From Saxidomus purpurata (taxonomy: Eukaryota; Mollusca; Bivalvia; Venerida; Veneridae): 64,000 bases of DNA. Both the position numbers and the translations under genes were made by a program. Below the pieces are notes generated by a model. That model was not told the origin of the DNA and searched no databases. It worked only from the letters and a program-made list of their open reading frames with translations. Of this stretch, positions 1-11,706 are shown piece by piece; position 1 is the first letter of the stretch; each line of letters starts with the position of its first letter. Where the stretch lies: positions 26,364,281-26,428,280 of the forward strand of contig JAFMSR010000013.1 of assembly GCA_022818135.1 (NCBI GenBank), read 5' to 3'.

Positions 1-24
1 ATACAATAATTTCTTTTGTTTCAG

Positions 25-1647
25 TTCAGAGAGATGTTGTAGCCATGAGTTCAATGCAACAAGACCTGATGGGTGGACCGTTCCAGAGTATGATACCCAG
101 TGGAGCCACAGGAGTTGGACTAGGGGTAAAACCATTTTGTAACATCTCATTCCAAAATCTAGCTCATTCGTAAGCTTAGTTTGATGTAGATTATGTAAAC
201 TGGGATTTCTAGTTTAGCAGGAACAAACACATTAATGTTTATAGAAATGGTGTATCTATCAATATTTATGACTGATATAAAAGATTCTTTTTTAGCGACA
301 AATGTTTCTTACAAATACTTGCTTATATTAGAAGTGCCTTTGTGACCTTATGCTATTGAAATACTGTTGTTAATTGCTTAATACTGGTCCTATTAAATAC
401 ATAATGATTATTACATATCATAATGTATGAATTTGTGTAAGGGAGAGTCAAGCTTGGAGAGGACTTCAGATACTAACATAGATGTTAATAAGTTATTACA
501 GCTTTTTCACAAGTACAGGCCAGTAATCTGAGCACAGTTCATATGAAATACTTGTAGATAAGCCTGTACACGCAGAAAATAAATTTTATTGAAATGTACG
601 TGTTATGTACAGTAATCAACTTAGAGGCAATCCTTCTTTTGCTTATGTATATACATGTTGTATTTCAGTATGCCAGCCTTGTATCAAGTATTACAGGTCA
701 AAGTGCAATGTTGTCACCATCAGTGAATATGTCAGCACCATTTGCATCAGGTAGTGAACATCTTTGTATAGAACATGTGTATCTATCTACATTATAGAAA
801 AACAAAAGCACATTTTCAATCTGTGTTTACCTGTCTGTAGCATTTTATTCTTGTGTATAATAAGTGAGGAGATATTATGTTGTTTCTTTACTGAAAAGAG
901 AAAGAAAGACCCTGTGGTTGAGTGTGTGTAGTTAAATTTATATCAGTTTTTTTAGTTTGATAATGGTGAAAGCTGCAAGCCTTTTGCATGGCTCTAAAGT
1001 TTTATTCATGGTAAAGGTAACACTCGTGTTGTTTCCACATCTTAACTGATATTGTAACTGCCCTTGAAGCTGTACTAGACTCCTAGGTTTGCATCTACAG
1101 GGTTTAAAATTTGTGTTTGGATGATACATGTAATTTACCTTTCCCATCTACGAATTTACTGACAGTATTTCAATTTTTTGTATTTTTAGGTATTACACCA
1201 AAGCTACGAGGAGCCGTATCTCAGACAGAGGGGCCATTAACAACCTCTGGTGACGGACTTCCTATGAGTTTCCACAGCCCCAGCTCATCCATGTTAGGGC
1301 CTCCGACATTACAGCCGCTGTCCCAGCCTCACTCCTTTGTACATCCACCATCATCTTTATTGCAGCCTACATCTACATCTCAGAGACACTATGATGAGGG
1401 GCAGATAGAACTAATGTCTACAGATATGAGTTTTAGTGCACTTTTCATGCATGATCTCAGAACAAGACGGGCCAGGAGATACAATTATGAGAATTTAGAT
1501 GATATCAGAGCTAGATCGCTATGGCAACGCCAAGACACCCCTCAGGCTACTCCATCATCAGGGGGAACTACTCCAATGCCAAACATTGAAGAGCGCCCCC
1601 TAGAGGAAGACTGTGGAACAAAAGAAGGGGATAATATTCCAGTGTGA
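25..1647 (+). CDS. 3' end of an unrecognised multi-exon gene (three exons)
   Basis: Three exons splice in one continuous frame: 25-125 (acceptor tttcag, donor ggGTAAAA), 669-750 (acceptor tatttcag, donor GTAGTG) and 1190-1647 (acceptor tatttttag), ending at a TGA. The window starts in an intron, so the 5' part of the gene is missing. The visible peptide is about 214 residues. It is rich in Ser, Pro, Met and Gln, with no signal peptide or membrane segment. It ends in a more ordered, charged stretch (LRTRRARRYNYENLDDIRAR) followed by an acidic tail ending GDNIPV. That composition suits the disordered C-terminus of a regulatory or scaffolding protein. I do not recognise the family. The splice sites and the long frame in the last exon make it a convincing gene. 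Confidence 0.75.
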
Positions 1648-2601
1648 TTGTGTAATTATGAAGTGTGACAGTCAATCCATTGAAGCCAGTAGAGTTTGAT
1701 TTTCAGAGTTGTGTCCCTTGTGATTTAGGTGGATATTCTTCTAGGCCATATGTAACTGTCGGTTACATAAATTGATTACATAGGATTTAAAAAAAAAATC
1801 ATTCAGCAATAATAAGATCATATCAAACTGCCTATTAACTGGGTCACAGACTGATATAAACGTGACTTGTTATTTATTTTAGTGTTTTCCAATGCATGTT
1901 TTAATCTGAGTCTGCAGCAATGTAGCCTGTGTTGTACTGCCATGTTTATTTTACAAACATTTTTATATTATTGAAAATTTAAGTAGTATGAGGTCTTTTT
2001 AAACCAAAAAAACAATTTATGACATTGAATAATTTGATCGTGCATGTTAACCCAGCCTCTAGGTTATTCACTTTTATATAATTGTGTGTTGACAAGTACT
2101 TATCAAAACAAGTTGAAAACTTGTTTGCATAGGTGTCAAAACAGTGTCCCAGAGACTAGACTACCAGAACTAGACTTTGTACATGTCTGTGTAAAGTTTA
2201 GTATGACAATGGAATACCCATAACACTTTCAGCTGTGCAATGAGAGAGCAGTCCTTTTATCAGCGTGTAATAAAAACGCGTTTTCCATGTGTGTGATGCT
2301 TAAGAAATATGCAAAGGATGTTTAGATATACAAAATGAACAAATCCATAGTGATATTTGCATAGGATTTTATCTGTAAATGTATTGTGTGCCAAGAAAAT
2401 TGATAATCAAGAGATGATGTGGTAGTGAACCAATTTTTATGCATGGGTTCATTTACATTCTTGTGTAACTTCATAGATAGTAATGTCTTTACAGCACTTT
2501 TATCAGAATTTTTTTTAAACACGTATATACAGGTAAACAGGTGTATTTCTTTTATTTTCCAAGTATGAATGCTGTATCTGTTGAAGAATTAAAGAAATAA
2601 A
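1648..2601 (+). other. Probable 3' UTR with polyadenylation signals
   Basis: AT-rich sequence follows the TGA of the first gene without further coding signal. AATAAA hexamers lie at 2269-2274 and 2596-2601, and either could define the mRNA end. The assignment rests on position and hexamers only. Confidence 0.45.
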
Positions 2602-4900
2602 GTGGAATGTAATCAGTGAAATGATAGAAAAAGACACTGGCAGTCAGAATGAACTTACTACAGACCTATTAGATCGTTTATAGTCATAGCAGACCGTGGG
2701 ATATCTCCCCTAGTAAACCTGCCGAGACCCCAGGAACGTTTTGCATTAAACTGTAGGTAAAAAATCACTTAATGTTTATATGATAAGGATAAGAGGAAAA
2801 AATATTTATAGATTACATTTTTCTGTGCAAACATATCGAGTAAAATATGATATATCAACATTTGAATGAGAAGAAGTACATCAGATGTGACATGCTCCTG
2901 TATATCATAATACAAGTGTGTGCCTCTAAATGTATTACTTCATATTTTAAGCTGAATTACTTCATATTTTAAGCTGAATAAAATCGAGTTACATAGAGTC
3001 AATATTGTCAAGTTTGGCCATTTTTTGCTCCTTAAATACAGCAGATTAAAGAGTCAGAAAAGTTCCAAAAAACAACAAAAGACATGCAGAGTACTTGAGG
3101 AATGTTGATATTGTTACCAAGTCTTTTCAGTACAGATAATGAGTGAAAAATACCTCACCCCTCCTAGCACAGACCTATTGCACTAGAACTTGCCTATGTC
3201 AGCGCACTGTTAAGATCACTGAGGGTTCTGTTTAAAATGAAATAAAAAATAATTATCAAAATGACAACATGTTTGATATACAAAAATATTTGATAGTTCA
3301 GATGTTACATTTTTGGGTTTGTCTTGTTTATGTTATTAGAAATCACTTGCTGAAATGCCATTATAAAAAAAAAGATGATATTTTTTAACTTTTTTAATTT
3401 TGTTTATTTGTGCTTTGGTCAGAAAATTCAGATACTTACGTGACAGCAGGGTGCTGTAAACGTTGCAGTGTATTATAATATAGATATAGTGAATTTCTTA
3501 CCCAGCCTCTTGTGGTTTTGCATTTTCTCAGAAATAGGAATTTAAGATAATTTTTCATAGTGGGACCATGTGTCTATTTCAACAACTTGGTGTCTGTAGG
3601 TTTTATTATATTTTATATATTAGCTCACTAAAAATTTGTACTTCATCTTTATACATTTAACCACCGTTGTATTTTATTCATTTAACATTACAGTTTATCT
3701 GTTTAGTAGTTGTACTGGACATTTAATGCCTTACATGACATTACACATGTTGCAGTGCTGTTCCACAAGTTCAGGTACTGAAGTGCCAAACATTTTTCTG
3801 ATAGATTCTTATTGAAAGTGAAGGTGGTGTAAAAAGTGAAAAACACCCAAACACAAACCTCCCCACCAGTAAAAAAACTCAAAAATGTTCTAGAGGGAAG
3901 AATTAAGAAAAGAACAACGATGCAGGGTGCCCTGACTGCGAAACTCACCAACACAACGACACATTCAACTATCATTACGTCCGATTATTTTATATCAAAG
4001 CACCAACTTCAAAACTAATGCGGCATAATCATTAATTTACACATTTAAAGCACAGCAACCAAAAATTGCTTTTATAAAACTGTCACCAAAAATACACTTT
4101 GTGCAGTAATATGCGCATAATGTCACTTTAAGTAAAAAATCGAGATAGAAATCGAATCTAGCTTTCATATTTCAGAACAGATTCATTCCCTGAGACAAAT
4201 ATGACTTCATGAGAAATAAGCATTTTGCAAGATTTCACTTTGAAAAGAAAACCTGAACAATGTCATCATAAAACCGATTATACCAGGATACAAAGTGAAT
4301 GTTGTCTGAATGTCATTTATATGTTTATATATGATATTAAACTGTATGCCATTGCTTTTAATTTATGGTACTGTCATGGTACATTGCTTTTGGGAGTTCA
4401 TTGTATAATGTTCACTGTCTAGGTAAGTGTTTGTAGGGAGATAGGTCCGTATTATAACTGCCCTGGTAAATGGTTTTCAGAAGATCTTTGCATTTTTGCA
4501 GTGGTGTTTTTTCGAAATCAAGTGTATGTTTTCTTGTAAGTGGTGGGCTTCCTTTTGGAGGATTTGGTATTTTGGCATTTAGGCTTAGAACTAGATGGGT
4601 GATTCTTATAGCCTCATTATATTTTTTTTAAAAAAAAGAAAAATCCTCTTGTGCACTTGGTCGGAAAGTGACATTTTATCCAAGAGGGGTTTTTTTTTTT
4701 TTTTTAAATAAATTTTTTGTGTGGGGTGTTTGTGTGAAATTTGGTTTTTTTTTTCTTTTAAACTTTTTTGTCCAGAAACTTTTGAAAACCCAGATAACAC
4801 TGAGGTATTCATGAGATCTAAAAGGTGTGTCTTTTAAAGGTAGAACTAGATGGGTGTTCAGTAAAACACTTGTGTGACCCATTTACATTTTGTCAGAATA
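2602..4900. other. Non-coding interval
   Basis: No convincing exon seen. It contains a 22-bp direct duplication at about 2933-2977 (ATTACTTCATATTTTAAGCT repeated) and several A/T homopolymers around 4615-4760 that give spurious lysine-rich frames. Confidence 0.5.
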
Positions 4901-4904
4901 ACCA

Positions 4905-5260
4905 ATCATTTCATGACAAAATCTAAGTAGAAGAAGGGGCATAACTTTGTCAAATGTGACCTTGACCTACAAAATTTGGCAGCATCACTGCCCTTTTGTC
5001 ATAAACAATGAAATTTGAAAGTTTGATGAAGAAATCTGAAGAAATGGCAAAGTATAGCTAACGTTAAGTTTTCGTGACAAAGACTTAATACAAAAAGAGG
5101 CAGAATTCTGTCAAATATAATGGTGACCTAAAACATTTGGCGGCATCACTGCCCATTTGTCATAAGCAATACAATTTGAAATCTCAAGAAATGGCAAAGT
5201 TATAGCCAACGTTAAGTTTTTGTGACAGACAGACGGACCAAGCGATCCGTATGTATTGCC
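4905..5260 (+). repeat. Degenerate clam-type interspersed repeat, two units
   Basis: Two related units, about 4916-5095 and 5096-5260, share the order 'ggg/gaggc(a)ga-taa-tttgtcaaat', 'gaccta(c)aaaa(c)atttggc', 'gcatcactgccc', 'aatggcaaag', 'aacgttaagtttt' and end in 'gacagacagacggacc'. This arrangement, with a gac(a/g)gac tail, is a very common intergenic repeat in bivalves (general knowledge, not searched here). No coding capacity. Confidence 0.6.
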
Positions 5261-5734
5261 TTTTTTTTCTGAAAGGTCGACACAATAATGCATTGCCTGT
5301 GTGGTAATGTTAATGCAAGAAAAATTTGTGTCTTTCAATTATTGCCAGTTTGTACATGTATTGCAAAATGCTGTGTTGTAAATTTTAAGCTGGTGTTATT
5401 CTATTAACTTGTTTGGTTGTTATATATTATTATTGAAAGTGAATGTAAATATGTATTTTATGTAAGTATGTAAATAGCGTGTGTACAATGATAACCTGCA
5501 GTCATATTGATTTGTTACAATTAAGTTATTTGATATTGTACAAATTTTGTTTGTTATTATTTCAACCATATCATCTGTAACTCGGAGATGAAGGAGTAAA
5601 ATATAACCATACTGGTGTAAAGGAAGAGGAGAAAGTTATGATAAGTCTATCCTTACCTTCAGATCAGCCTCCTTATGGAACTACGTAAAGGGTAAGCTGA
5701 TCAGAATTTGATAGAAGTCGTACCAAAATACCTG

Positions 5735-5925
5735 ATAATTAAGAAAAAACCAAGAGAAATTGTGTGTGACAACCACATTTTCATGAGCCTGCTAAGCCAT
5801 CTGCCCATATCAGCCTCATGGATTACATTTTATGTTTGTAAATTTGGTTATTTTAGAAATCACTTTATTTTCCCTATTCACAAATATCGGTATTGCTGAC
5901 AATTCAGAGCAAGGGAGGTAAATAT
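5735..5925 (-). repeat. Partial copy of the long-TIR element seen at 32.8-33.2 kb
   Basis: The reverse complement of about 5735-5815 matches 32950-33035 (shared blocks gatatgggcagat, gaaaatgtggttgt, ttcttaattatca). The end GCTGACAATTCAG..AAGGGAGGT at 5897-5922 matches the terminal repeat of that element. No opposite terminus was found, so this copy is partial. Confidence 0.55.
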
Positions 5926-5926
5926 T

Positions 5927-7299
5927 TTAGATGAGGGAAATCTCTCAAAACACAACATACTCTATGAGCTGCAACATGGGTTCCGTGAAAGACAGTCCTG
6001 TGAGACTCGGCTCATTGAGCTAGTTGATGAAATATCCAAAAACCTTTCCTCAGGTAAACAGACCGACCTTGTCCTACTTGATTTTAGTAAAGCCATCTCA
6101 AATTATTACTTAAACTCCAAGAGCATGGTGTCTCCAGTCAAACTGTGTCTTGGATCCAGTCCTTTTTAATAGGTAGATCTCAGTCAGTAGTGGTTAATGG
6201 TTGCATGTCTGATCAAGTCCCTGTTACATCTGGGGTCCCCCAGGGCTCTGTCCTAGGACCTCTGTTGTTCCTACTCTATATAAATGATCTTCCTGACACG
6301 GTTACCTCCCAGGTGCGGCTTTTTGCTGATGATACAGCCGTTTACCTTGCAGTTACTTGCCTTTCTGATTGTCAAAGGTTACAAAATGATCTCTCTAAGC
6401 TAGAAACGTGGGAATAACTGTGAGACATGGAATTTAACCCTAGTAAATGCCAGGTCCTCCATATCACACATAGTAGAAAACCTATCCAGTTCCCATATAA
6501 GCTTCATGGTCAAACACTCGCCAGTTAAGGATGCAAAATACCTTGGTGTAGACATCAGCCAAGATCTCAGCTGGAATACACACATCTCAAGAATAACAAC
6601 AAATGCAAACAGAACACTAGGCTTTCTCAAACTTAACATCAAAACAAAACATGAAAATATCAAATCACTCTCTTACAAAACATTAGTCAGACCACAATTA
6701 GACTATGCATCGTCTGTATGGTCACCACACACCCAGGTTAATATTCACAAGTTGGAGATGGTCCAGCGATGCACAATAAGATGGGTAAAAAATGATTATT
6801 CCAGAGATACCAGTGTGACAGACCTGCAGAACACCCTTGGATGGAGCACCCTTGAGAACAGGCGTCAAGCCTCCAAATTGGTTATGTTTTACAAAATATA
6901 CTACAATCTTGTAGCAATCTCTCTGCCCAGTTACCTAGAAGTCCCAAACAGGTAAACAAGACATATGCACCCCTTTAGTCTCCCCCAAACCCATGCAAAC
7001 TCGGACTTCTTTAAGTACTCTTCTTTCCCGCCCCCCCATACCAGTCCTGTGGAATAGATTACTCACGCATATTGCGATTCTGCCTGATCTTGAATCATTC
7101 AAGCAGGCAGTGGCCCAAATCAATTATTAATCATACAACAGTTGTTTTTAACCCTTTTATTCTTTACTATTTTTAACAGTTTTAACCGCTTGGGAGCTAT
7201 CTTGCAGTAGTTTTATCTTTTATTAACACCCGGCGTGCACCCTGCCCATAATACTCGTGAGAGGTGTGAGGCAGTATAACAAGAAAGATAGATAGATAA
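5927..7299 (+). mobile_element. Decayed non-LTR retrotransposon (LINE), 5'-truncated
   Basis: Reverse-transcriptase sequence with a GVPQGSVLGPLLFLLYINDL block (about 6233-6292) and the catalytic FADDT motif (about 6319-6333), followed by the thumb-like region ending near 6955. Reading starts in mid-domain (HGFRERQSCETRLIELVDE, about 5970), so the endonuclease and 5' half are absent. The conserved LLDFSKAFD...H..L block is broken after FSKA near 6090, so an internal deletion has removed several residues. The frame also breaks at about 6415-6430 (stop after ETWE) and again near 6955, after which the C-terminal coding sequence continues in another frame to about 7128. The copy ends in a short GATA microsatellite (7286-7299), as many Jockey/CR1/L2-like LINEs do. 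It is a dead copy. Confidence 0.85.
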
Positions 7300-8925
7300 T
7301 AGCTATAGGTACACTTCATGAATACATGTAATATCTTCCTTCTTTTTTCAGAGCAAGATTTTAATCTATAGAAAGCTTCTACTGAACTTAACTAAATGAA
7401 AAGTTTAGTATATTGGATCAAACAAACCCTTTTATTTTTTTGTCCATGTGTAATACACAATTGTAGGCATTATCCTACATTAACTTTTAGAGAATTGAAC
7501 TATTATATACATGTAGAATCTGATACACGTTTTATTTGATCAAAATGCCTACTTACACACATTATTATAAGGTTCTGTTAATATTTAGAATTCCTGTCTG
7601 TCTTGTCCAGTCTCTTAATTTCAAATAGGAAAAAATATTACAATAGGGATCAAAGATTGGGTCGAGACCAAACCTAGGCACAGCTGTTTTGTGCTCACTA
7701 TTTCGATCAACATCTCTGTATGTACTTCTTATTCTAGAATTGCCGAAAGTTATACAATTAGCACCGTTTACAGTTTCATCGGAAAATTTAATGTAAATTT
7801 ATTTAAATGTAGATTTTTAAACTATTTCTTACACATCTATGATAAGTAACGTTCTACCAAGTTCATTCAAATCAATTTAGCTCATTAAAACATGTTACAA
7901 ATATACGTACTACAAAAATTAAAAACAAATTTGACTCGTTAGAACATGATGTTACATTCTACCAATTCCGTCAAAATCAATTTGGACCATAGGGACATGT
8001 TGCTCATTTTTATATGTCTAGAAAGAAAACTGAAATAAATATCCAGACACTATTGGTAGAAACTTTAAAAAATTTCTTATACAAAACTGGGACCGATTTT
8101 GAAATACAACGTAAATGAATGGATGATTCTTCCGTAGTTTTGTCTAGAAACATGGCCGCCACAGACCGGGGCTAGAACTTAGAAAATATACTGATAATCG
8201 TCCGGTTAGACTTTGGTATTATTATTATCCATTAGTGACCATTCCTTTACATGATCTAGGTTTGTAAAAAATACACGACCACCAGAGGGCGTTACTCGTT
8301 TCATGTCTATATTAAAAATCCGCAAAATATAAGTTTCCTCATGTCGGGGAAATATCAATAATATCAAAACTGTATGTTGGGTTAGGTCACCTCAATGTTA
8401 ATATCGCTCTTTTGCCAGTCTATCATAACATTTGTCGTACGGTTCCCAAAGAACAAAATTTTGAGCAAAACATTCACTCAAGTTTGGAAAAGAAAGGGTA
8501 ACAAAGGTGTATGATTGTATACATATCATGGTTGTCCGACACTGAGCTCACACATCGTCTTCAGATTTTGTCATTTTATTCCAATAAGGTAAAAACAGAA
8601 ACATTGACCAAGCTACAAAAAACGTAGTGAGGACTGTATTTGACATGGGTATGTTTTTTTAAAACATCCAATTTATAATTCATAAGTCATGCTTCCGTTC
8701 CAGAAGTGAACTAATTCAGTAAGGTAATGAAAGTCCTCATTTATTTGCAATGCCTCTCAACAAGTAAACGACAGCTTCATGGCTTTCAAATTTAACAAAA
8801 ACTATTTTACTATTTTATATTTATACTTGTGCATGAATATTTTGTATCAGAAAATTATTTCCACACATAAGAAAATATAAGTGTTAACCACTTCCACGAC
8901 AGTAGTGTATACTTCCATGTGAAAA
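7300..8925. other. Non-coding interval
   Basis: AT-rich, no supported exon, RNA gene or repeat boundary seen. Confidence 0.45.
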
Positions 8926-8960
8926 CTATGGAACGCCACAGCTGCCTTCTATACACACTT

Positions 8961-9790
8961 CTTAAATGGTGATGTGGTTTTGATAGATGGTGCTGTGGTT
9001 TTGATAGATGGTGCTGTGGTTTTGATAGGTGATGCTGTGGTTTTGATAGATGGTCATGTCATTTTGATAGATGGTGCTGTGGTTTTGATAGATGGTGCTG
9101 TGGTTTTTGTAGATGGTGATGTTATGGATATATGGTGATGTCGTTTGGATATATGGTGATGTCGTTTTGATATATGGTGATGTCGTTTAAAGGTGGTGAT
9201 GTTGTTTTTATAGTGGTGATGTCGTTTGATAGATGGTGCTGTCGTTTTGATAGATGGTGCTGTGTTCTTGATAGATGGTGATGTCGTTTTGATAGATGGT
9301 GATGTGGTTTTGATAGATGGTGTTGTCATTTTGAAACATGGTGCTGTGGTTTTGATAGATGGTGATGTGGTTTTGATAAATGGTGCTGTGGTTTTGATAG
9401 ATGGTGCTGTGGTTTTGATAAATGGTGATGTCGTTTGGATATATGGTGCTGTCATTTTATATATGGTGCTGTTGTTTTGATAAATGGTGATGTCGTTTTG
9501 ATAGATGGTGCTGTGGTTTTGATAAATGGTGATGTCCTTTGGATATATGGTGCTGTGGTTTTAATGGATGGTGCTGTCATTTTGGTAAATGGTGCTGTCA
9601 TTTTGATAGATGGTGCAGTGGGTTCGATATATGGTGCTGTCATTTTTATATATGGTGCTGTGGTTTTAACAAATGGTGATGTGAGTTTCATATATGGTGC
9701 TGGCATATTTATATATGGTGCAGTGGTTTTATATATGGTGATGTCCTTTCTATATATGGTGATGCTATTTTGATATATGGTTCTGTCATT
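8961..9790 (+). repeat. 21-bp tandem repeat array, left arm
   Basis: Imperfect head-to-tail 21-bp units (GGTGCTGTGGTTTTGATAGAT and variants such as GATGTCGTTTTGATAGAT). Because 21 is divisible by 3, both strands show long open frames of heptapeptide repeats (GAVVLID on plus, TTAPSIK on minus). These are by-products of the repeat, not genes. Confidence 0.9.
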
Positions 9791-10056
9791 TTTTATTACG
9801 ATGATGTTGAACTATTTATAGATGGCCTAGTTGTTGACCGGATCAGGTTGATGATGGTAAAACAATTTTGTCGTCAGTTGGTATGAGACGCCTAAATACA
9901 TTTCCATAGACTTACATTATAAGGGTTTCTTCCGGTGCGACTACCCAAAATCTCACCGACTGCTGAAATGAATTTATTTTGAAGAATCATCCTAGTCCAA
10001 CATAAAAATAACAAAATTTATACATGTGATCCAATACTTTATGCCACTTTAACCAC

Positions 10057-10928
10057 AGCACCATATATCAAAATGACAGCACCATTTACCAAAATGACAG
10101 CACCATCTATAAAACCACAGCACCATATATCAAAACAACATCACCATTTATCAAAACCACAGCACCATCTACCAAAACGACATCACCATATATCAAAACC
10201 ACTGCACCATAATATAAAACCACAGCACCATAAACCAAAATGACACCACCATAAATCAAAACGACATTACCATTTATCAAAACCACAGCACCATTTATCA
10301 AAACGACATCACCATTTATCAAAACCACAGCACCATCTTTCAAATCGACATCACCATCTATCTAAACCACAGCACCATTTATCAAAACCACAGCACCATC
10401 TATCAAACGACATCACCATCTATCTAAACCACAACACCATCTATCAAAACGACATCACCATATATCCAAACGACATCACCATCCACAAAAACCACCGCAC
10501 CATCTATCAAAACCACAGCACCATCTATCAAAACGACACCACCATCTTTCAAAACCACAGCATCATCTATCAAAACGACATCACCATATATCCAAACGGC
10601 ATCACCATCCACAAAAACGACATCACCATCTATCAAAACCACAGCACCATCTATAAAAGGGACAGCACCATCTATTAAACGACATCACCATCTATCTAAA
10701 CCACAACACCATCTATCAAAACGACATCACTATATATCCAAACGACATCACCATCTATCAAAACGACATCACAATATATCCAAACGACATCACCATCCAC
10801 AAAAACCACAGCACCATCTATCAACACGACAGCATCATCCATCAAAACGACAGCACCATCTATCAAAACCACAGTACCATCTATCAAAACGACATCACCA
10901 TATATTAAAACGACATCACCATTTAAGA
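10057..10928 (-). repeat. 21-bp tandem repeat array, right arm (inverted)
   Basis: Reverse-complement units of the left array (ACCATCTATCAAAACCACAGC and variants). The orientation mirrors the left arm across the spacer at 9791-10056, so the whole can fold into a hairpin of some 0.9-kb arms. Confidence 0.9.
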
Positions 10929-11706
10929 AGTGTGTATAGAAGGCAGCTATGGCGTTCCATAGAAAGCTATCAAAGATATGTCTGTTAATTCATAGCATAG
11001 ATCAGAATTCAGACTAGCGGTATTCTCGTTTCTGCTTCCCTTGCATCAGAGTTTTCAATTTCTTCAGCCAAACGATCGTTCTGCTTGCAATAAACGAGAG
11101 AGTCTAGCAAGTATTGGTTCAAGGCTGGATCTTTATAGACACATATTTTATATATATCCAAGTAGCTTCTCAAACAGCATGTCTTCCATATTTCTTAACT
11201 CTCCTATTCTTATTAGAAGTAAATAGTTGTTCTGAGCTGTACTACACTGAGTTTTAATTGGGAAATTATAAACAGTTCAACTTCATAATGTATCTGTCTT
11301 TTGCTAGCATGTCCGGGGACGAAATTATGACACTTATCTTATACGACGTCCAGCTCGTCTCGTATGTCTGTAACCAGGAACATGTAGTGATTAATTCCTC
11401 ACGATTTTCGTAAACTATTACTCGATCATTTTAGAACGAGTCTCTTATGGCATCGTTACCCTGTAAAAAAGTCAAATTATAAAAACTCTCACGCAACGTA
11501 CTGTGGGAAAAGTTTATAACGTTAAAACTGACGTTATAGGTGTTGCATCCTTTCAGTTTGAACGTGTTCTTTGCAAATTTCTTAGACATTTAAATTGCTA
11601 GCACAAGTTAGTGAAAAGTCGATCGTCTGAAGATAATTTGAACCGACAGATATACTGATAAAGTGTATTCTTTTCCAAAATGATAAAAAAGTGATAGATT
11701 GTCTGT

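Larger units (their letters stand above)
8926..10962. mobile_element. Foldback-type element built of inverted 21-bp minisatellite arms
   Basis: The termini are inverted copies: CTATGGAACGCCACAGCTGC at 8926 matches the reverse complement ending at 10962, and the match continues unbroken into TTCTATACACACTTCTTAAAT and then the arrays. Inside are a left array (8961-9790) of a 21-bp unit close to GATAGATGGTGCTGTGGTTTT and a right array (10057-10928) of its reverse complement. That is roughly 40 units per arm, judged from arm length. About 265 bp of unrelated single-copy spacer (9791-10056) separates the arms. This architecture (unique ends, tandem-repeat inverted arms, short loop) is that of Drosophila FB foldback elements. 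No target-site duplication or transposase was found, so mobility is inferred from structure only. Confidence 0.75.

Noticed and set aside
4606..4882. Lysine-rich minus-strand frames
   Set aside because: They read through A/T homopolymers with probable indel errors.
8961..10928. CRISPR-like array (short regular repeats)
   Set aside because: The 21-bp units are contiguous with no spacers, in inverted arms, in a eukaryotic genome. They are minisatellites.
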